DNA from: an uncultured Collinsella sp.
GTDB taxonomy: Bacteria > Actinomycetota > Coriobacteriia > Coriobacteriales > Coriobacteriaceae
Direction: 5' to 3'
Length of the DNA: 6,066 nucleotides
Assembly: GCA_900552875.1 (NCBI GenBank)
Contig: USCS01000101.1
Coordinates: 1 to 6,066, forward strand
The position numbers and the translations under genes are program-made. Positions 5,260 through 6,066 of the stretch are shown here, in pieces. Below the pieces are notes generated by a model. The model was not told where the DNA came from, did not search any database, and saw only the letters and a list, made by a program, of their open reading frames with translations. How positions within the stretch are numbered: the stretch's first letter is position 1; each line of letters begins with the position of its first letter.

Positions 5260-5892
5260 CTATCCCCTCTTTCTTGCAGCGTCGGAGGCGCGGCGCGCCA
5301 GCGCATCGGCGCGCGGCAACCATGTGTCGAGCAACTCATCACACGCCGTCTCGAGCTCCTCGGCGCGTGCACGATCCTTCATAGACGTGGTGTTCGCAAA
5401 GAGCGTCAAGCTCGCGCCCTGCATAGCGGCACGGCAGAACACGGCACCGCACGCCACGTCGGACAGCAGCTGTCGGGAGCCCTTGTCCGCCATGTCCTCG
5501 AGCAGCGCCAGCGCGCGCCCGCAGGCATCCATAATGCGATACGGCGGCATGGCGGCCACGTGCAGCGCATCCTGAATCGCAGCCGGTCGGGCCGGGTCCT
5601 CACGCGGAATACCGTACGCCGCGGACACCTGTCCGTAGGCACGAACGTCCTCGGCAACCAACTCGACAAGCTCCTGGGCCAGCTCATCAGCCTGGGTAAA
5701 CGCGCGCGTCAGGTCATCCGCACGATCAGCAAGCGCGGGATTGGTCGCACCGTAGCGGGCAACCATTCCGCACAGCGAGGCGCCCAGCGCGCCCACAAAA
5801 GCGCTCGCGCTGCCACCACCGGGAACCGGCTCGCGCGCGGCCAGCGCCTCGGCAAACCCGCGGCAGGTCTTGTCCATCATCTCTTGGCTCAT
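5260..5892 (-). CDS. fchA: FchA-type methenyl-THF cyclohydrolase / cyclodeaminase family protein
   Basis: A 210-residue, mostly helical protein of the formiminotransferase-cyclodeaminase C-terminal family; free-standing members of this length act as methenyl-THF cyclohydrolase or formimino-THF cyclodeaminase. The signature PVPGGGSASAFVGALGASL sits at 22-40. Later come the acidic ELVAEDVRAYGQV (77-89) and the block SDVACGAVFCRAAMQGA (144-160) followed by FANTTSMKD (165-173), all in the usual order. The ATG at 5892 is preferred because GAAGG (5906-5902) lies 9 nt upstream; the ATG at 5898 has only 3 nt. The stop is 2 nt before folD, so the two genes are certainly co-transcribed and probably co-translated. 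This places it in C1-folate interconversion with FolD. No histidine-degradation gene is visible, so the cyclohydrolase role is favoured over formimino-THF deamination. Confidence 0.9.
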   Translation of the reverse strand: MSQEMMDKTCRGFAEALAAREPVPGGGSASAFVGALGASLCGMVARYGATNPALADRADDLTRAFTQADELAQELVELVAEDVRAYGQVSAAYGIPREDPARPAAIQDALHVAAMPPYRIMDACGRALALLEDMADKGSRQLLSDVACGAVFCRAAMQGASLTLFANTTSMKDRARAEELETACDELLDTWLPRADALARRASDAARKRG

Positions 5893-5919
5893 ACGCATGC
5901 ACCTTCAAGTCATATACAT

Positions 5920-5947
5920 CGGTCGGGCGGCAACCACCGACCGACCG
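5920..5947 (-). promoter_or_regulatory. Inverted repeat in the fchA leader
   Basis: In the predicted 5' untranslated region, CCGACCG (5926-5920) can pair perfectly with either of two overlapping copies of CGGTCGG (5947-5941 or 5943-5937). This gives a GC-rich 7-bp stem that ends about 14 nt before the GAAGG ribosome binding site. It has two mutually exclusive partners. It matches neither the THF riboswitch nor the ZTP riboswitch, both of which occur upstream of folate genes. It could be an operator, an mRNA-stabilising stem or chance. Confidence 0.35.
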
Positions 5948-5969
5948 CATCGATCACATAATGGTGCAT

Positions 5970-5998
5970 AGTCTAGCCCATAAGTACATAAGCGTCAG
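5970..5998 (-). promoter_or_regulatory. Candidate promoter for fchA-folD
   Basis: CTGACG (5998-5993) and TAGACT (5975-5970) are separated by exactly 17 nt, each matching 4 of 6 sigma-70 consensus bases. Transcription would begin near 5963 and give a leader of about 70 nt containing the inverted repeat. This is the best-spaced promoter candidate in the window. Confidence 0.45.
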
Positions 5999-6022
5999 CG
6001 CACCTGGCCATCGCGGATTTCT

Positions 6023-6066
6023 ATGACGAACGATAGGCGTCGGCACCGCAAACATGGGAAACATGG
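6023..6066 (+). CDS. Possible start of a divergent gene at the right edge (very uncertain)
   Basis: An ATG at 6023 opens a plus-strand frame that stays open to the window edge (14 codons), reading MTNDRRRHRKHGKH. The very basic start would suit a protein with a downstream membrane segment or a nucleic-acid binder. The ribosome binding site is poor (GGA, 5 nt upstream). The minus strand offers competing short frames that could be the end of a gene. With only 44 bases the question cannot be settled. Confidence 0.2.
   Translation, partial: MTNDRRRHRKHGKH

Noticed and set aside
5258..5323. Upstream ATG (5323) for folD, adding 22 residues
   Set aside because: The extra segment is a basic antisense-like peptide lying inside fchA. 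The ATG at 5257 has a good ribosome binding site and matches the FolD N-terminus.
5893..5963. THF or ZTP riboswitch upstream of fchA-folD
   Set aside because: Both are plausible for folate genes, but the conserved core sequences of neither are present; only a simple inverted repeat is seen.
6021..6066. C-terminal end of a minus-strand gene (…CGADAYRSS-stop) at the right edge
   Set aside because: Fourteen codons with a stop and no following terminator are not enough to separate a gene end from chance; a plus-strand start competes for the same bases.

Overview
The window comes from a GC-rich, mostly minus-strand stretch of a bacterial chromosome. The gene set fits an anaerobic gut actinobacterium of the class Coriobacteriia, and Collinsella is my best guess. 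The reasons are a folate C1 pair fchA-folD of the kind found in anaerobes, a C69 dipeptidase, a phasin-like protein paired with a UbiB/ABC1 kinase, strong AAGGAGG-type ribosome binding sites and high-GC codon choice. The genus is inferred from gene content and style, not from a marker gene.

Layout in the direction of transcription (right to left). Positions 5893-6066 hold a promoter candidate, a leader with an inverted repeat, and an unresolved right edge. fchA (5260-5892) and folD (4403-5257) follow, separated by only 2 nt. A 112-nt gap carries a hairpin, a short tandem repeat and a dyad over a possible -10 box, and leads into pepD (2767-4290). A 99-nt gap with a promoter candidate precedes the phasin-like gene (2251-2667), which is followed after 8 nt by ubiB (479-2242). 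A clear intrinsic terminator (about 400-427) closes that unit. A new unit then starts: a promoter candidate, a cobalamin riboswitch (about 202-354), a leader hairpin, and the first 42 codons of an unrecognised gene that runs off the left edge (1-128).

How the genes fit together. FchA (methenyl-THF cyclohydrolase/cyclodeaminase family) and FolD (methylene-THF dehydrogenase family) act on neighbouring steps of folate-bound C1 metabolism. The FolD here has Ala and Phe where the classical enzyme has the catalytic Lys of the Y-x3-K motif and the active-site Gln. It may therefore be a dehydrogenase only, with FchA supplying the cyclohydrolase step; this is the most interesting hypothesis in the window. 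The phasin-like protein and UbiB are probably co-translated and likely act together at a membrane or lipid surface. PepD is a cytosolic Ntn-hydrolase dipeptidase. The left-edge gene is probably controlled by vitamin B12. Apart from one very uncertain start at the right edge, every gene I support is on the minus strand; long plus-strand frames over ubiB and pepD are shadows. I saw no insertion sequence, CRISPR array, tRNA, rRNA or prophage.
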